From Lachnoclostridium sp. UBA6475 (GTDB lineage Bacteria > Bacillota > Clostridia > Lachnospirales > Lachnospiraceae): 20,262 bases of DNA. The notes beneath the pieces are model-generated. The model was not told the origin of the DNA. It searched no databases and saw only the letters and a list, made by a program, of their open reading frames with translations. The DNA is taken from NCBI GenBank assembly GCA_002435545.1, contig DJNB01000110.1, forward strand, positions 1 to 20,262, written 5' to 3'. The position numbers were made by a program, and so were the translations under genes. Positions 6,330 through 15,256 of this stretch are shown piece after piece. Positions within the stretch are counted from its first letter, which is position 1; every line of letters starts with the position of its first letter.

Positions 6330-7400
6330 ATGAAACGAACATTATTTTGTATACTTACTTTAACCTGTTTTCTTTTATCTGCCTGTGCGGATAACACAAA
6401 TACAGCTTCAAATACGTCATCCAGTGCCGCGCCGGTTCTGCATAAAACCAAGTCCGGCATTACGTATCAGGTGTTTGACAAACCGATTTCCGATAAAGTA
6501 AGCCTTGACTATACCGTTTTAGCGAAGGATCAGGATCCTTTGATCATAACGGTAACAATGATCGACGAATCGGATGAAAGTAAGGGGCTCGAATACCACG
6601 GTTATACCCTGCGTGAAAACGGCTGGGAAGATACTGCACTCCCTTGGGGAAGCGCTTTTAATAAACAATTTCCGCAAGGTCCTTCTTTTATCAGTGGAGA
6701 TTCAAATGGACTCATTTATATCAGCGTCGTGGACCCGCAGAAGGGGATCCGATTATTTCAGATGGGGAATTCCGAGGACTATAAAGAAATCGATCTTTCG
6801 GAGATAAATAAGGCGTATAAAGACTATGAACTTGTCGATATCCAATTTGTCACAGACGAAGAAATCGCAGTAGTATTGCAGGAATCTGCCGATGATGCAA
6901 CGGATCCCACAGTGGCTTCGGATGTTGTATTATTCGATCTTGTCCGGCAGAAAATACTCGACAAAGGGTCCGTAATCAGTAAATATGTTACGTTTGCTGA
7001 AGATGGCACGTATTATGCCATTTCCGCCTCCGGACAATATATACAGCACCATACCATCCACGACAAAATGCCGGATCGTGTCATTCAGTGTCTCATCGAT
7101 GGCGAGGGCTTGATTTCGGAGACGACCGCCACACTCGGTTTGCAAATTGCAGATGATATTGGTTATATCGTAACAAGCAAAGGAATCTGCAGCGGAAAAT
7201 TGAGCGACAAAATATGGAATACCCTTGTCCTGCCGGCAGAGGATCTGTATTACAACGAAAACGATAAACTGTTTCATGAAGCCCCATTTAATTCCATTTA
7301 TGGATACGCGAAACTTCCCGGCGATAACGGGGATTTCATCGTCTCGACGCTGTTAAATTCTGAAAGTGTCGACTACCAATGGGTACGATATTCATTGTAA
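6330..7400 (+). CDS. propeller-like lipoprotein
   Basis: A 356-residue lipoprotein. The start is the ATG at 6330, with AAAAGGAGA (6316-6324) 5 nt upstream; an earlier in-frame ATG at 6288 falls inside the promoter and is rejected. The lipobox is LLSAC, with Cys19, followed by a Ser/Thr/Asn-rich linker. The remainder is beta-rich with repeated strand-turn-strand blocks (GDSNGLIYISVVDPQKGIRLF; FAEDGTYYAISASGQYI; DDIGYIVTSKGICSG), as expected of a beta-propeller. No catalytic motif is visible. It is a full-length paralogue of the interrupted divergent gene at 5296-6156. Its base composition is more GC-rich than that paralogue. It is followed by the DUF885 lipoprotein gene on the same strand, perhaps co-transcribed. 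The function is unknown; a surface sensor or binding protein is possible. Confidence 0.75.
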   Translation: MKRTLFCILTLTCFLLSACADNTNTASNTSSSAAPVLHKTKSGITYQVFDKPISDKVSLDYTVLAKDQDPLIITVTMIDESDESKGLEYHGYTLRENGWEDTALPWGSAFNKQFPQGPSFISGDSNGLIYISVVDPQKGIRLFQMGNSEDYKEIDLSEINKAYKDYELVDIQFVTDEEIAVVLQESADDATDPTVASDVVLFDLVRQKILDKGSVISKYVTFAEDGTYYAISASGQYIQHHTIHDKMPDRVIQCLIDGEGLISETTATLGLQIADDIGYIVTSKGICSGKLSDKIWNTLVLPAEDLYYNENDKLFHEAPFNSIYGYAKLPGDNGDFIVSTLLNSESVDYQWVRYSL

Positions 7401-7427
7401 ATAATTAAGCCTCTGCATACTCTCCCG

Positions 7428-7470
7428 TTCACCGGCATATACATATATCAACTTGCCTTATGCCGGTGAA
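7428..7470 (+). promoter_or_regulatory. 12-bp inverted repeat over the DUF885 gene's ribosome binding site
   Basis: TTCACCGGCATA (7428-7439) and TATGCCGGTGAA (7459-7470) are perfect inverted repeats around a 19-nt loop. The 3' arm contains GGTGA (7465-7469), the only Shine-Dalgarno-like sequence before the ATG at 7475, and an upstream ATG at 7460. No T-tract follows, so it is not a standard terminator. In mRNA the stem would hide the ribosome binding site, suggesting translational control. Confidence 0.55.
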
Positions 7471-7474
7471 TGCT

Positions 7475-9214
7475 ATGAAACGATATCTCGCTCTATTTCT
7501 TACCCTTTGTCTGATCTTGTGCAGTTGTGCTCCGGGTGGCAGCAATGGCTCAGTTTCTGACAAAAATTTCCATTCAAATACAAGTTTTCAAGAATATACG
7601 GATGCCCTGTTTCGGGAGAGCATCTCAGGCGATGCGCTGTCACTCAATTATTCTCTCGCGCACCCGGAAAATTATGGGATCTCAAAGACCGCCGGTGGAT
7701 TTCCACCTCTCTCGGTATCCGAGACAGCACGGGCTTCTTCGGAATATGAAAATGCGCTGGCGAAATTGGAAAATTTTGACAGGGATTCCCTTTCCGAACC
7801 GGAAAAGATTTTATATGACAATTTAAAATATACGTTGGAAATGAATCAAAAGGGAGAAGATTTTTTTCTATTTTCCCGCCCTTTCTCCCCGGTTACCGGG
7901 CTTCAGGCGCAGCTCCCCGTGCTATTAGCCGAGTATACTTTTGACTGTAGAGAAGATATTGAAAACTATTTTACACTGCTTCGCGGGATCCCTTCATACT
8001 TTGAATCGGTTCTCGTCTTTTACGATCATCAGGAAAAAGCCGGCCTGCTGCCCTGCCGGAGTACGATGTCGCACATTTTGGAGCAGTGCCAGACATTTTT
8101 GTCCGACAAAGGCTGGAAACTTTTGCTCACGTCCTTTCGAAGCCGCATTGAAGCCTGCGATTTTATCGATCAGGAAGAAATGTTAAGCTACCGCAGAGAA
8201 AATAAATCCTTGATCAAAAAAGAGTTTGTCCATGCGTATGAAAATCTGGCGGCAGGTCTGAACAGCCGTCTGGATGCCTGTCCGGACAATGGGGCTTTGT
8301 GCAGTTATCAAAACGGGGAGGACTATTACCGCTATTTATTTGCCGAGGAGTCCGGTTCTCCGCGCGGTCCGGAGGAATATTTAAAGCTATTAAAAGCCCA
8401 GTTAAAGAAGTCAAAAGAAACCCTTCTTGCGTATGCCAAAAAAGATGCTTCGCTTTTTGCGAACCTCAATCTGTCGCCGGGAAAAGGACTGACGCCGGAG
8501 CAGCAGTTAGACCATCTGACAACTGCGATCAAGGAGGATTTTCCGGAGATCAAAGAGGTCGGATATAAGGTTTCCTACGTAGATCCTTCATTGGAGGATT
8601 ATCTGAGTCCTGCCTTTTATCTCACACCTCCGCTCGATGCCTACGATGAAAACGCCATCTATATCAACGGAAGCAGCCGGTTTGCCGGATCCGATCTGTA
8701 CACTACGCTTGCGCACGAAGGCTATCCGGGGCACCTATATCAAAATGTATATGACCGCAGCCAGAACCATCCTCTTCTCTCCTATGCCTTGAATTTCAAC
8801 GGCTACACCGAAGGCTGGGCGACCTATGCGGAAATTTACTCGTACAAATACCTCGGATATAAAAAGGACGAAATTGGAATCTTGCGAAATAATATGATCG
8901 TTTCCCTCTGCCTTTACGGCATATGCGATATCGGCATTCACCTGCTTGGCTGGAGTCCGGATGATGTGTATGCTTTTTTGCAGCAGAACGGTTCTTACGA
9001 CCGTGGGACATCGGATTCTCTCTATGAAAATATCATCGATGAACCGGGATCCTATCTTAAATACACGATTGGATATATGGAATTTGCCAGATTAAAAAAG
9101 ACCGCCAAAAGCCATCAGGGAGACTCCTTTTCGGAAAAGGAGTTCCACCGATATGTGCTTTCTGCCGGTCCGAGTGCATTTTCTGTATTAGAAGATCATC
9201 TTACAGATCAATGA
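7475..9214 (+). CDS. DUF885-family lipoprotein, putative metallopeptidase
   Basis: A 579-residue lipoprotein of the DUF885 (PF05960) family. The start at 7475 puts a signal peptide at the N-terminus (MKRYLALFLTLCLILCSC, lipidated Cys18); an in-frame ATG at 7460 would add five residues. The hallmark HEGYPGHLYQ begins at about His414, followed by EGWATYAEIY with Glu446. This His-Glu...His...Glu set resembles the zinc site of gluzincin peptidases, and relatives are thought to be extracellular carboxypeptidase-like enzymes; the substrate is not known. The length fits the family. The gene lies on the same strand as the lipoprotein at 6330-7400, 74 nt downstream, and its last 7 bases overlap the convergent thyX stop. 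The predicted hairpin at 7428-7470 may limit its translation. Confidence 0.85.
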   Translation: MKRYLALFLTLCLILCSCAPGGSNGSVSDKNFHSNTSFQEYTDALFRESISGDALSLNYSLAHPENYGISKTAGGFPPLSVSETARASSEYENALAKLENFDRDSLSEPEKILYDNLKYTLEMNQKGEDFFLFSRPFSPVTGLQAQLPVLLAEYTFDCREDIENYFTLLRGIPSYFESVLVFYDHQEKAGLLPCRSTMSHILEQCQTFLSDKGWKLLLTSFRSRIEACDFIDQEEMLSYRRENKSLIKKEFVHAYENLAAGLNSRLDACPDNGALCSYQNGEDYYRYLFAEESGSPRGPEEYLKLLKAQLKKSKETLLAYAKKDASLFANLNLSPGKGLTPEQQLDHLTTAIKEDFPEIKEVGYKVSYVDPSLEDYLSPAFYLTPPLDAYDENAIYINGSSRFAGSDLYTTLAHEGYPGHLYQNVYDRSQNHPLLSYALNFNGYTEGWATYAEIYSYKYLGYKKDEIGILRNNMIVSLCLYGICDIGIHLLGWSPDDVYAFLQQNGSYDRGTSDSLYENIIDEPGSYLKYTIGYMEFARLKKTAKSHQGDSFSEKEFHRYVLSAGPSAFSVLEDHLTDQ

Positions 9215-9855
9215 ATGTCTAAGTCTGCTACAAATACAGGGAGACGTTTCTTAAATTCTTCGTAGAGCATCGTCGCCACTTCGCGCATCTGTGGGTGGGC
9301 ATGAGAATCCACGCGCAGACGGAAGAAGTTTCTCCAGGAGCGGAGATTCATCGTTACGACGATTTCCGTTTTCAGGGAATTTGGAAGGACGGAACGCGCT
9401 TCCTGTGGCGTAGCCCCCAGTTCAAGCATACGAAAATACGCTTGTTCTGCATTTTCCATCGCCTTTGTCCAGACTTCGTATTTGGCTTTGTCGTTTTCTT
9501 TTGACAGATCGTATTGGAAGCCGCTCGCAAGGTCGATCACCGTGATCTGATTGTCAAATTTGTCACCGCTGTAGTTGCAGTAACGTGTACTTTCCTGACT
9601 GTAACTTGCGATACGGTGACGCACGATCTCATGTGTCACACCGCGGTCACACACAAAACGAACGGTCACATTTTCATGTTCGATCACCGATTCGTGCTGT
9701 CTGGTCAGAAGACCTTTGATAAATTTCTCCGCCGAATCTTCTGTGATCTTTCCTTCACTTTTATAACAGACACGTCCGATACGTTCAATCTTTTTTACGA
9801 TCTTTTCGTAATCGTCCATATCTATAATTTCTATACTCGGTTTGATTACCTGCAT
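9208..9855 (-). CDS. thyX: FAD-dependent thymidylate synthase ThyX
   Basis: A 215-residue flavin-dependent thymidylate synthase that makes dTMP from dUMP using methylenetetrahydrofolate, FAD and NADPH in the cytoplasm. The ThyX signature RHRIASYSQESTRYC is at residues 79-93 (RHRxx...S pattern), and a basic RLRVDSHAHPQMR stretch lies near the C-terminus, as in other family members. Length is typical. ATG at 9855 follows AGAGGA by about 8 nt. It is the last gene of a tight minus-strand cluster, 14 nt after glgB, and its stop overlaps the end of the convergent DUF885 gene. No metabolic link to the glycogen genes is evident; co-transcription is probably incidental. Confidence 0.95.
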   Translation of the reverse strand: MQVIKPSIEIIDMDDYEKIVKKIERIGRVCYKSEGKITEDSAEKFIKGLLTRQHESVIEHENVTVRFVCDRGVTHEIVRHRIASYSQESTRYCNYSGDKFDNQITVIDLASGFQYDLSKENDKAKYEVWTKAMENAEQAYFRMLELGATPQEARSVLPNSLKTEIVVTMNLRSWRNFFRLRVDSHAHPQMREVATMLYEEFKKRLPVFVADLDIH

Positions 9856-9869
9856 CTTTTATTTCCTCT

Positions 9870-12116
9870 CTATTTCTTATAGTCGTATTCCAGCACGACA
9901 ACGGACAATGGCGGAAGGTAGCAGGTAAGTTCATACGCTGCCTCTTTTTTCTTCTTGTCTGTCGTCACTTTCTTCGCCTTGATCGGCGATTCATTGAGGC
10001 GGCCCCGGCCGCCGTACTTTGGTGCATCGGAATTGAGAATCTCGCGGAATGTACCGCCACACGGTGCTTTTACCGTGTACTGTTCGTGTGCTACCGGTGT
10101 GAAATTGAGAATAAACATCAACTGTTTTTTCGTCGTCTTTCCCCGGCGCACAAAGGCTACCGTGCTTGTCTCCGCACGTTCGCAGTCCATCCACTCAAAT
10201 CCCATCACATCGCTGTCATTGTAATACAGCGCATCATTTTCAAGGTAAAGTTTGTTCATGTCTTTGATGAACGCATGGATTCCCTGATGTGGTTCCTGAT
10301 CCAGTAAGAACCAGTCCAGACTCCGCATCTCGCTCCACTCACGCTCCTGCGCAAATTCCTGTCCCATAAACAGAAGTTTTTTGCCCGGATGTCCGTAGAA
10401 GAAACCAAACGCCGCTTTCAGTGCTGCGTATTTATCTCCGGTCAGCCCCGGCATTTTATTGAGCAGGGAACATTTTCCATGCACTACTTCGTCGTGGGAA
10501 AGCACAAGAATGTACTTTTCACTCAGATGATAGGACAGACTGAAGCAGAGCTGCTGGTGATGAAACTGCTTAAAATACGGATCCAGTTTCATATATTCTA
10601 AGAAGTCGTTCATCCATCCCATATTCCATTTATAGGAAAATCCAAGACCGTTGTCGTCCTCGACACGCTTTGTGACACCCGGCCACGCCGTGGATTCCTC
10701 CGCAATGATGTATGCGTCCGGATGACGTTTTTCCATAATGCTGTTTAAGTGGCGCAAAAAGTCCATCGCTTCGTAGTTTTCATTGCCCCCGTCTTTGTTT
10801 GGAAGCCAGTCGCCATCCTGCTTTCCATAGTCAAGATAAAGCATGGAAGCCACGGCATCTACACGAAGTCCGTCGATATGGAACTTTTCCACCCAGAAAA
10901 GCGCATTGGCAACAAGGAAATTCTGCACTTCTTTTTTTCCATAATCGAAAATATACGTTCCCCAATCCGGATGTTCGCCACGGCGGCGGTCGCTGTGTTC
11001 ATACACTGCCTGTCCATCGAAATTTCCGAGACAGTGCGCATCTTTTGGAAAATGAGCCGGAACCCAGTCCAAAATTACTTCAATGCCACGTTTGTGCATT
11101 TCATCGACAAAATACATAAAGTCTTTTGGCGTTCCGTAACGGCTCGTCGGCGCATAATAGCAGCCTACCTGATATCCCCACGAACCATCAAATGGATATT
11201 CTGCAATTCCCATCAGTTCAATGTGGGTATATCCCATTTCCACGAGATAATCGCCCAGCATCTCTGCCAGTTCGCGGTACGAATAAAATCCATTGTCGTC
11301 GTCCTCGACGCGTTTTTTCCACGAACCAAGATGTGCCTCATAAATATTCATCGGCGCACGTTCACGCACCTCTCTCGTCTTCGCATGATGTTTCTTTTCG
11401 TAGTCCGCATCCTGCCACTCATAACCGGTAAGAGACGTTACCACGGAAGCATTGTCCGGGCGCACCTGCGCATAATTTCCATACGGATCCGTCTTAAAGA
11501 GAAGATCCCCGCTTCTCGTCGTGATCTGATATTTGTACACAGCACCTTCGCCGACATTTGGCACAAACAATTCATAGATCCCGCTCGGTCCGATCAGCCG
11601 CATCGTGTGAAGTCTTCCATCCCACATATTGAAATTACCGACGACACTCACACTTCTTGCATGAGGTGCCCATACCGCAAATCTTGTACCCGTCACGCCA
11701 TCGATCGTCTCGACATGTGCTCCTAATTTATCAAAGATTTCATAGTGACTGCCCTGTGCAAAAAGGTAGGTGTCGTAATCGGTTATCTCCGGCTCATAGG
11801 CGTACGGATCTGCCGTCTCGACCACATCTCCCTCGCCGTACCGGATCCGGACACGGTAATCTTTCAACTGGTCTTTCTTTTTCTCGATCTGCAGCCCAAA
11901 AAGTCCGAGTTCCGCGTCCAGTTCTTCTGCTTCATAAGCAGTTTCCCCGGACACATCGGTGATCCACACACGCTGCGCCACCGGCCGGCGCACGACAAAC
12001 ATCTGCGTTCCCTCGTAAAAATGCATTCCAAGGAGATCCTGCGGAGCATTGATCACCCCTTCTTCCATTTCTTCGATCAATTGTGGATTCATCCACTCTT
12101 TCAGTATTTCATTCAC
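9870..12116 (-). CDS. glgB: 1,4-alpha-glucan branching enzyme
   Basis: About 748 residues. The enzyme forms alpha-1,6 branches in glycogen by cutting and transferring alpha-1,4 chains (GH13). In order there are an N-terminal beta domain, a CBM48 domain (GTRFAVWAPHARSVSVVGNFN), the catalytic barrel (DGSWGYQVGCYYAPTSRYG) and a C-terminal beta domain. Catalytic residues are readable: nucleophile Asp420 in GLRVDAVAS, acid/base Glu473 in IIAEESTAWP and the third acid Asp542 in LSHDEVVHG, numbered from the GTG. The start is uncertain: TTG at 12137, GTG at 12116 and ATG at 12092 are in frame. I chose GTG because GGAGGAGG lies about 11 nt upstream of it, whereas that site overlaps the TTG. It begins 22 nt after the phosphohexomutase stop, so the two are probably co-transcribed. 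Confidence 0.93.
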   Translation of the reverse strand: MNEILKEWMNPQLIEEMEEGVINAPQDLLGMHFYEGTQMFVVRRPVAQRVWITDVSGETAYEAEELDAELGLFGLQIEKKKDQLKDYRVRIRYGEGDVVETADPYAYEPEITDYDTYLFAQGSHYEIFDKLGAHVETIDGVTGTRFAVWAPHARSVSVVGNFNMWDGRLHTMRLIGPSGIYELFVPNVGEGAVYKYQITTRSGDLLFKTDPYGNYAQVRPDNASVVTSLTGYEWQDADYEKKHHAKTREVRERAPMNIYEAHLGSWKKRVEDDDNGFYSYRELAEMLGDYLVEMGYTHIELMGIAEYPFDGSWGYQVGCYYAPTSRYGTPKDFMYFVDEMHKRGIEVILDWVPAHFPKDAHCLGNFDGQAVYEHSDRRRGEHPDWGTYIFDYGKKEVQNFLVANALFWVEKFHIDGLRVDAVASMLYLDYGKQDGDWLPNKDGGNENYEAMDFLRHLNSIMEKRHPDAYIIAEESTAWPGVTKRVEDDNGLGFSYKWNMGWMNDFLEYMKLDPYFKQFHHQQLCFSLSYHLSEKYILVLSHDEVVHGKCSLLNKMPGLTGDKYAALKAAFGFFYGHPGKKLLFMGQEFAQEREWSEMRSLDWFLLDQEPHQGIHAFIKDMNKLYLENDALYYNDSDVMGFEWMDCERAETSTVAFVRRGKTTKKQLMFILNFTPVAHEQYTVKAPCGGTFREILNSDAPKYGGRGRLNESPIKAKKVTTDKKKKEAAYELTCYLPPLSVVVLEYDYKK

Positions 12117-12138
12117 TCTTTCTTCAACCTCCTCCAAA

Positions 12139-13866
12139 TCAAAGAAGCGTTCCTTTTACAATTTCTGCCAATTCCTTGGATTTTTTCTCTGCGTCGTCCA
12201 TATCCTTGCCAACAACCCCAAAATAAATCTTAATCTTTGGCTCGGTTCCCGATGGACGGATACACAGCCAGGCATCGTCCGTCAATTCAAAGTACAATAC
12301 ATTTGATTTTGGCAGCCCTGTCTTTCCTTCTTCGCCTGTCTGGATATTTTTGATGGTATCGCGGTCATAATCGCGAACCGCCGTCACTTTATAAGGGCCA
12401 AATTCCATCGGCGGATTTTCACGAAGATCACTCATCGTAGACTTGATCTTCTCCAGACCTTCGATGCCCTTGTGCGTGATCGCAATCACATCATCTTTGT
12501 AATATCCGTATTTCTCATACATATTGATCATAGCATCCCATAATGTCATGCCACGTTTTTTATAATAAGCTGCTGCCTCGCAAAGTGCCATGGAAGCCAC
12601 GATACCGTCTTTGTCACGGGCATGGGTTCCGATCAGGCAGCCATAACTTTCTTCAAATCCAAAGAGGTATGTACCCTCTCCGGTCTGCTCACTCTGGAGA
12701 ATCTCTCTTCCAATCCACTTAAATCCGGTCAGACATTCTACGACTTTAATGCCGTAATGTTTGGCAATGGCGTCAACAAGGTTGGTCGTTACGATCGTTT
12801 TTACCATATAACCGTCTTCCGGCAGTTTGCCTTCCAGTGCCAGTTTCTGACCGATCTCATAATCGGCAAGGAAGGAACCGCTCATATTTCCGGTCAGGCA
12901 GATGTATTCGCCGGATTTACTGTCTTTTACATATACGCCAAGGCGGTCGGCATCCGGGTCTGTCGCAAGAACCAGGTCGGCATCCTTTTCCTTTGCAAGG
13001 GCAAGAGCCAGTTCAAATGCTTCTCTCGCCTCCGGATTTGGATAGCTGACGGTCGGAAATTCGCCGTCCGGAAGTTCCTGCTCCGGCACAACAAAGACAT
13101 TGGTAAATCCAAGTTCTTTCAATACGCGGCGCACCGGAATATTACCGGTTCCGTGCAGCGGTGTATAGACGATACGAAGATCTTTTTCCACTTCTTTGAT
13201 GCATTGCGGATGCAGCACATTTTTCTTCAATTCTTCCATATAACGGTCATCGATCGCTGCGCCGATATTCTCATACAATCCGGCTTTTACTGCCTCTTCT
13301 TTTGGCATCGTCTTTACCGTCGCATAATCCGTCACTGCTTTTACTTCGTCCATGATTCCGGTGTCGTGAGGCGGTGTGATCTGCGCTCCGTCCTCCCAGT
13401 ATACTTTATATCCATTGTATTCCTGCGGATTGTGGCTTGCTGTCACGTTAATACCGGAAATACAGCCGAGTTCTCTGACGGCAAAGGAAAGTTCCGGTGT
13501 CGGACGAAGGCTCTCAAATACATACGCTTTGATGCCGTTTGCAGCCAGACAGCAGGCAGCTTCATCGGCAAATTCCGGTGACATTCTACGGCTGTCGAAT
13601 GCAATCGCCACTCCTTTTTTCTCGCCTTTCTGGCTCAATATGTAATTGGCAAGTCCCTGTGTCGCTTTCCGCACCGTGTATACGTTCATACGGTTCGTAC
13701 CGGCTCCAATGATCCCGCGAAGTCCCGCCGTACCAAATTCAAGATCCGCATAAAAACGCTCCTTGATCTCGTTTTCATCCCCTCGGATCGACTCCAGTTC
13801 CTTTTTGGTATCCTCGTCAAAATAAGGATTTGCCAACCATTCTTCATAATTTTCCATGTAACCCAT
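12139..13866 (-). CDS. pgcA: phosphoglucomutase/phosphomannomutase (alpha-D-phosphohexomutase)
   Basis: A 575-residue enzyme that interconverts glucose 1-phosphate and glucose 6-phosphate (possibly also mannose phosphates). All four family loops are present: phosphoserine Ser144 in TASHNPQEYNGYK, metal-binding DPDADR (Asp303, 305, 307), sugar-binding GFEESYG from Gly403, and phosphate-binding RPSGTEPKIKIYF from Arg537. The length of about 575 fits the Firmicutes PgcA/PgmB-type family. ATG at 13866 has AAAGGAGA 8 nt upstream; a longer frame to 13989 overlaps the previous gene and is rejected. With glgB immediately downstream it would link glucose 6-phosphate to glycogen, though glgA and glgC are not in the window. 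The gene symbol follows the Bacillus name and is tentative. Confidence 0.93.
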   Translation of the reverse strand: MGYMENYEEWLANPYFDEDTKKELESIRGDENEIKERFYADLEFGTAGLRGIIGAGTNRMNVYTVRKATQGLANYILSQKGEKKGVAIAFDSRRMSPEFADEAACCLAANGIKAYVFESLRPTPELSFAVRELGCISGINVTASHNPQEYNGYKVYWEDGAQITPPHDTGIMDEVKAVTDYATVKTMPKEEAVKAGLYENIGAAIDDRYMEELKKNVLHPQCIKEVEKDLRIVYTPLHGTGNIPVRRVLKELGFTNVFVVPEQELPDGEFPTVSYPNPEAREAFELALALAKEKDADLVLATDPDADRLGVYVKDSKSGEYICLTGNMSGSFLADYEIGQKLALEGKLPEDGYMVKTIVTTNLVDAIAKHYGIKVVECLTGFKWIGREILQSEQTGEGTYLFGFEESYGCLIGTHARDKDGIVASMALCEAAAYYKKRGMTLWDAMINMYEKYGYYKDDVIAITHKGIEGLEKIKSTMSDLRENPPMEFGPYKVTAVRDYDRDTIKNIQTGEEGKTGLPKSNVLYFELTDDAWLCIRPSGTEPKIKIYFGVVGKDMDDAEKKSKELAEIVKGTLL

Positions 13867-13885
13867 AATAAATATCTCCTTTCCA

Positions 13886-15196
13886 TTAATTGGTTTCGCT
13901 TCCCTTTGCTGCCAGATCCGGAAAACTCCAGGAAACGTCTTCATCATCGTCTGTTGTCGTGACAGAATAACTTTTTGTCGTATATCCATCTTTTGCCACC
14001 GTCAATGTGATCGCTCCGATTTTCTTCGGAAAACTGCACGGCGCTACTCCCTGGTAATTGCCATCGAGGTAAACGCTTGCCCCGGCGGGAGTGCTGACAG
14101 TGATCTTATGGTCGTTATCATAACTTTCCGTCACGCTGTTCTGCTGGTTCGAATCATCCTTTTCCACACTGCTCTCATCATCGCTTGACACTTCTGCCTC
14201 TTCTTCCGCAAGACTGATCCTTACCGTCGGATTGGCGGACTGCACGTCCACGACACCGGTGTACGTTGTATAACCGTCCAGTACAACCTTTATCGAATGT
14301 TTCCCGTATTTGAGAGACACCGGCTTACTGTAATCGGTCATCGTTCCATTGACATACAATTCCGCGCCCTGCGGATCAATGTCAAATACAACTTGTCCTT
14401 TGTCTTTGACTGTGCTCTTAAAGAGTGACATATCAAGTTCCAGCGTCTTGCCGCGCTCGACGGCAATACTCCGGCTTCCTTCAAAGTCCCCGTTTTTCAT
14501 GGAAACTTCGTAAGTTCCTTCCGGAACAGGCACCAGCATGTCTTTTGTCACCGGCAGGATCCGTACACCGGAAATGGTCATCGTTCCGCCGATAAAATCT
14601 TTATATTTGGCAGGCTTGATATAGCCATGCCCTTTTGTCACCACGATCGAATAGGCTTTTCCTTTGACTCCGCGGAAAGTCACTTCGTCTGTGGCGGCAA
14701 TTTCCTGTAATTCAATTGGTTTCCCATCAGAGAACGCCTGAAATCCGCTTCCATAACGGTAGCGCGTCCCCTGTATCTCAAGATACGATTCGTCCGTATT
14801 GAACCGAACATCCTTTACGTCATCATTTTCCAGTATATCTTTGGAAATCTGCACCTTCTGCAGCGATGTCTTTCCCTCATCCAGATATAAATCCAGGACT
14901 TGTCCAATCTCAAGAGATTCGGACGAAATCTGTTTTTCATTTTTCGTCAAAATCTCTGTCGCCCCACTATATGTATAGGTGGCTTCTTTTTCCAGCTCCG
15001 GCTCGTAAAATGTCATCGAACCGGCCTCTGCCTTTGTCAGCACGCCCACGAGATCGCGTCCTTTTTCATAGGTGATTGACGCATTGGGATTCGGACTTTG
15101 CGTCACTGTCTGTCTCGCCATCTTTTTCCCACATCCGGAAAGAAGCAGACAACAGAGCAATCCCAAAAACAATCCCATTATTCTTTTGTCTCTCAT
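13886..15196 (-). CDS. PEGA-domain lipoprotein
   Basis: About 436 residues. The lipobox is LLSGC (Cys22), so the protein should be membrane-anchored outside the cell. Residues about 45-190 form a beta-rich N-terminal region. A PEGA-like unit (about 208-258) is followed by two clearer PEGA domains: about 267-330 (AELYVNGTMTDYSKPVSLKYGKHSIKV...DGY) and 363-412 (ASVYLDGNYQGVAPCSFPKKIG...KDGY). They are separated by an acidic, Ser-rich linker (about 331-362). PEGA domains are common in surface proteins that contact the envelope, but their ligand is rarely known. The start is ambiguous: ATGs at 15208, 15199 and 15196 are in frame; the last has AGGTG 4 nt upstream. The phosphohexomutase gene starts 19 nt after its stop. 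Confidence 0.8.
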   Translation of the reverse strand: MRDKRIMGLFLGLLCCLLLSGCGKKMARQTVTQSPNPNASITYEKGRDLVGVLTKAEAGSMTFYEPELEKEATYTYSGATEILTKNEKQISSESLEIGQVLDLYLDEGKTSLQKVQISKDILENDDVKDVRFNTDESYLEIQGTRYRYGSGFQAFSDGKPIELQEIAATDEVTFRGVKGKAYSIVVTKGHGYIKPAKYKDFIGGTMTISGVRILPVTKDMLVPVPEGTYEVSMKNGDFEGSRSIAVERGKTLELDMSLFKSTVKDKGQVVFDIDPQGAELYVNGTMTDYSKPVSLKYGKHSIKVVLDGYTTYTGVVDVQSANPTVRISLAEEEAEVSSDDESSVEKDDSNQQNSVTESYDNDHKITVSTPAGASVYLDGNYQGVAPCSFPKKIGAITLTVAKDGYTTKSYSVTTTDDDEDVSWSFPDLAAKGSETN

Positions 15197-15256
15197 CATG
15201 CACCTCATTCTCTGTCACTATAATGATTGCGAACTTTACAGTAATTGTACCATAGA

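Noticed and set aside
10749..11726. A 325-codon open frame on the plus strand
   Set aside because: It is antisense to glgB, which has complete domain and catalytic motifs; it has no recognisable protein features and no ribosome binding site.
12622..13581. A 319-codon open frame on the plus strand
   Set aside because: It is antisense to the phosphohexomutase gene and its translation resembles no protein family.
13867..13989. N-terminal extension of the phosphohexomutase
   Set aside because: It overlaps the PEGA gene, and a strong ribosome binding site precedes the internal ATG at 13866.
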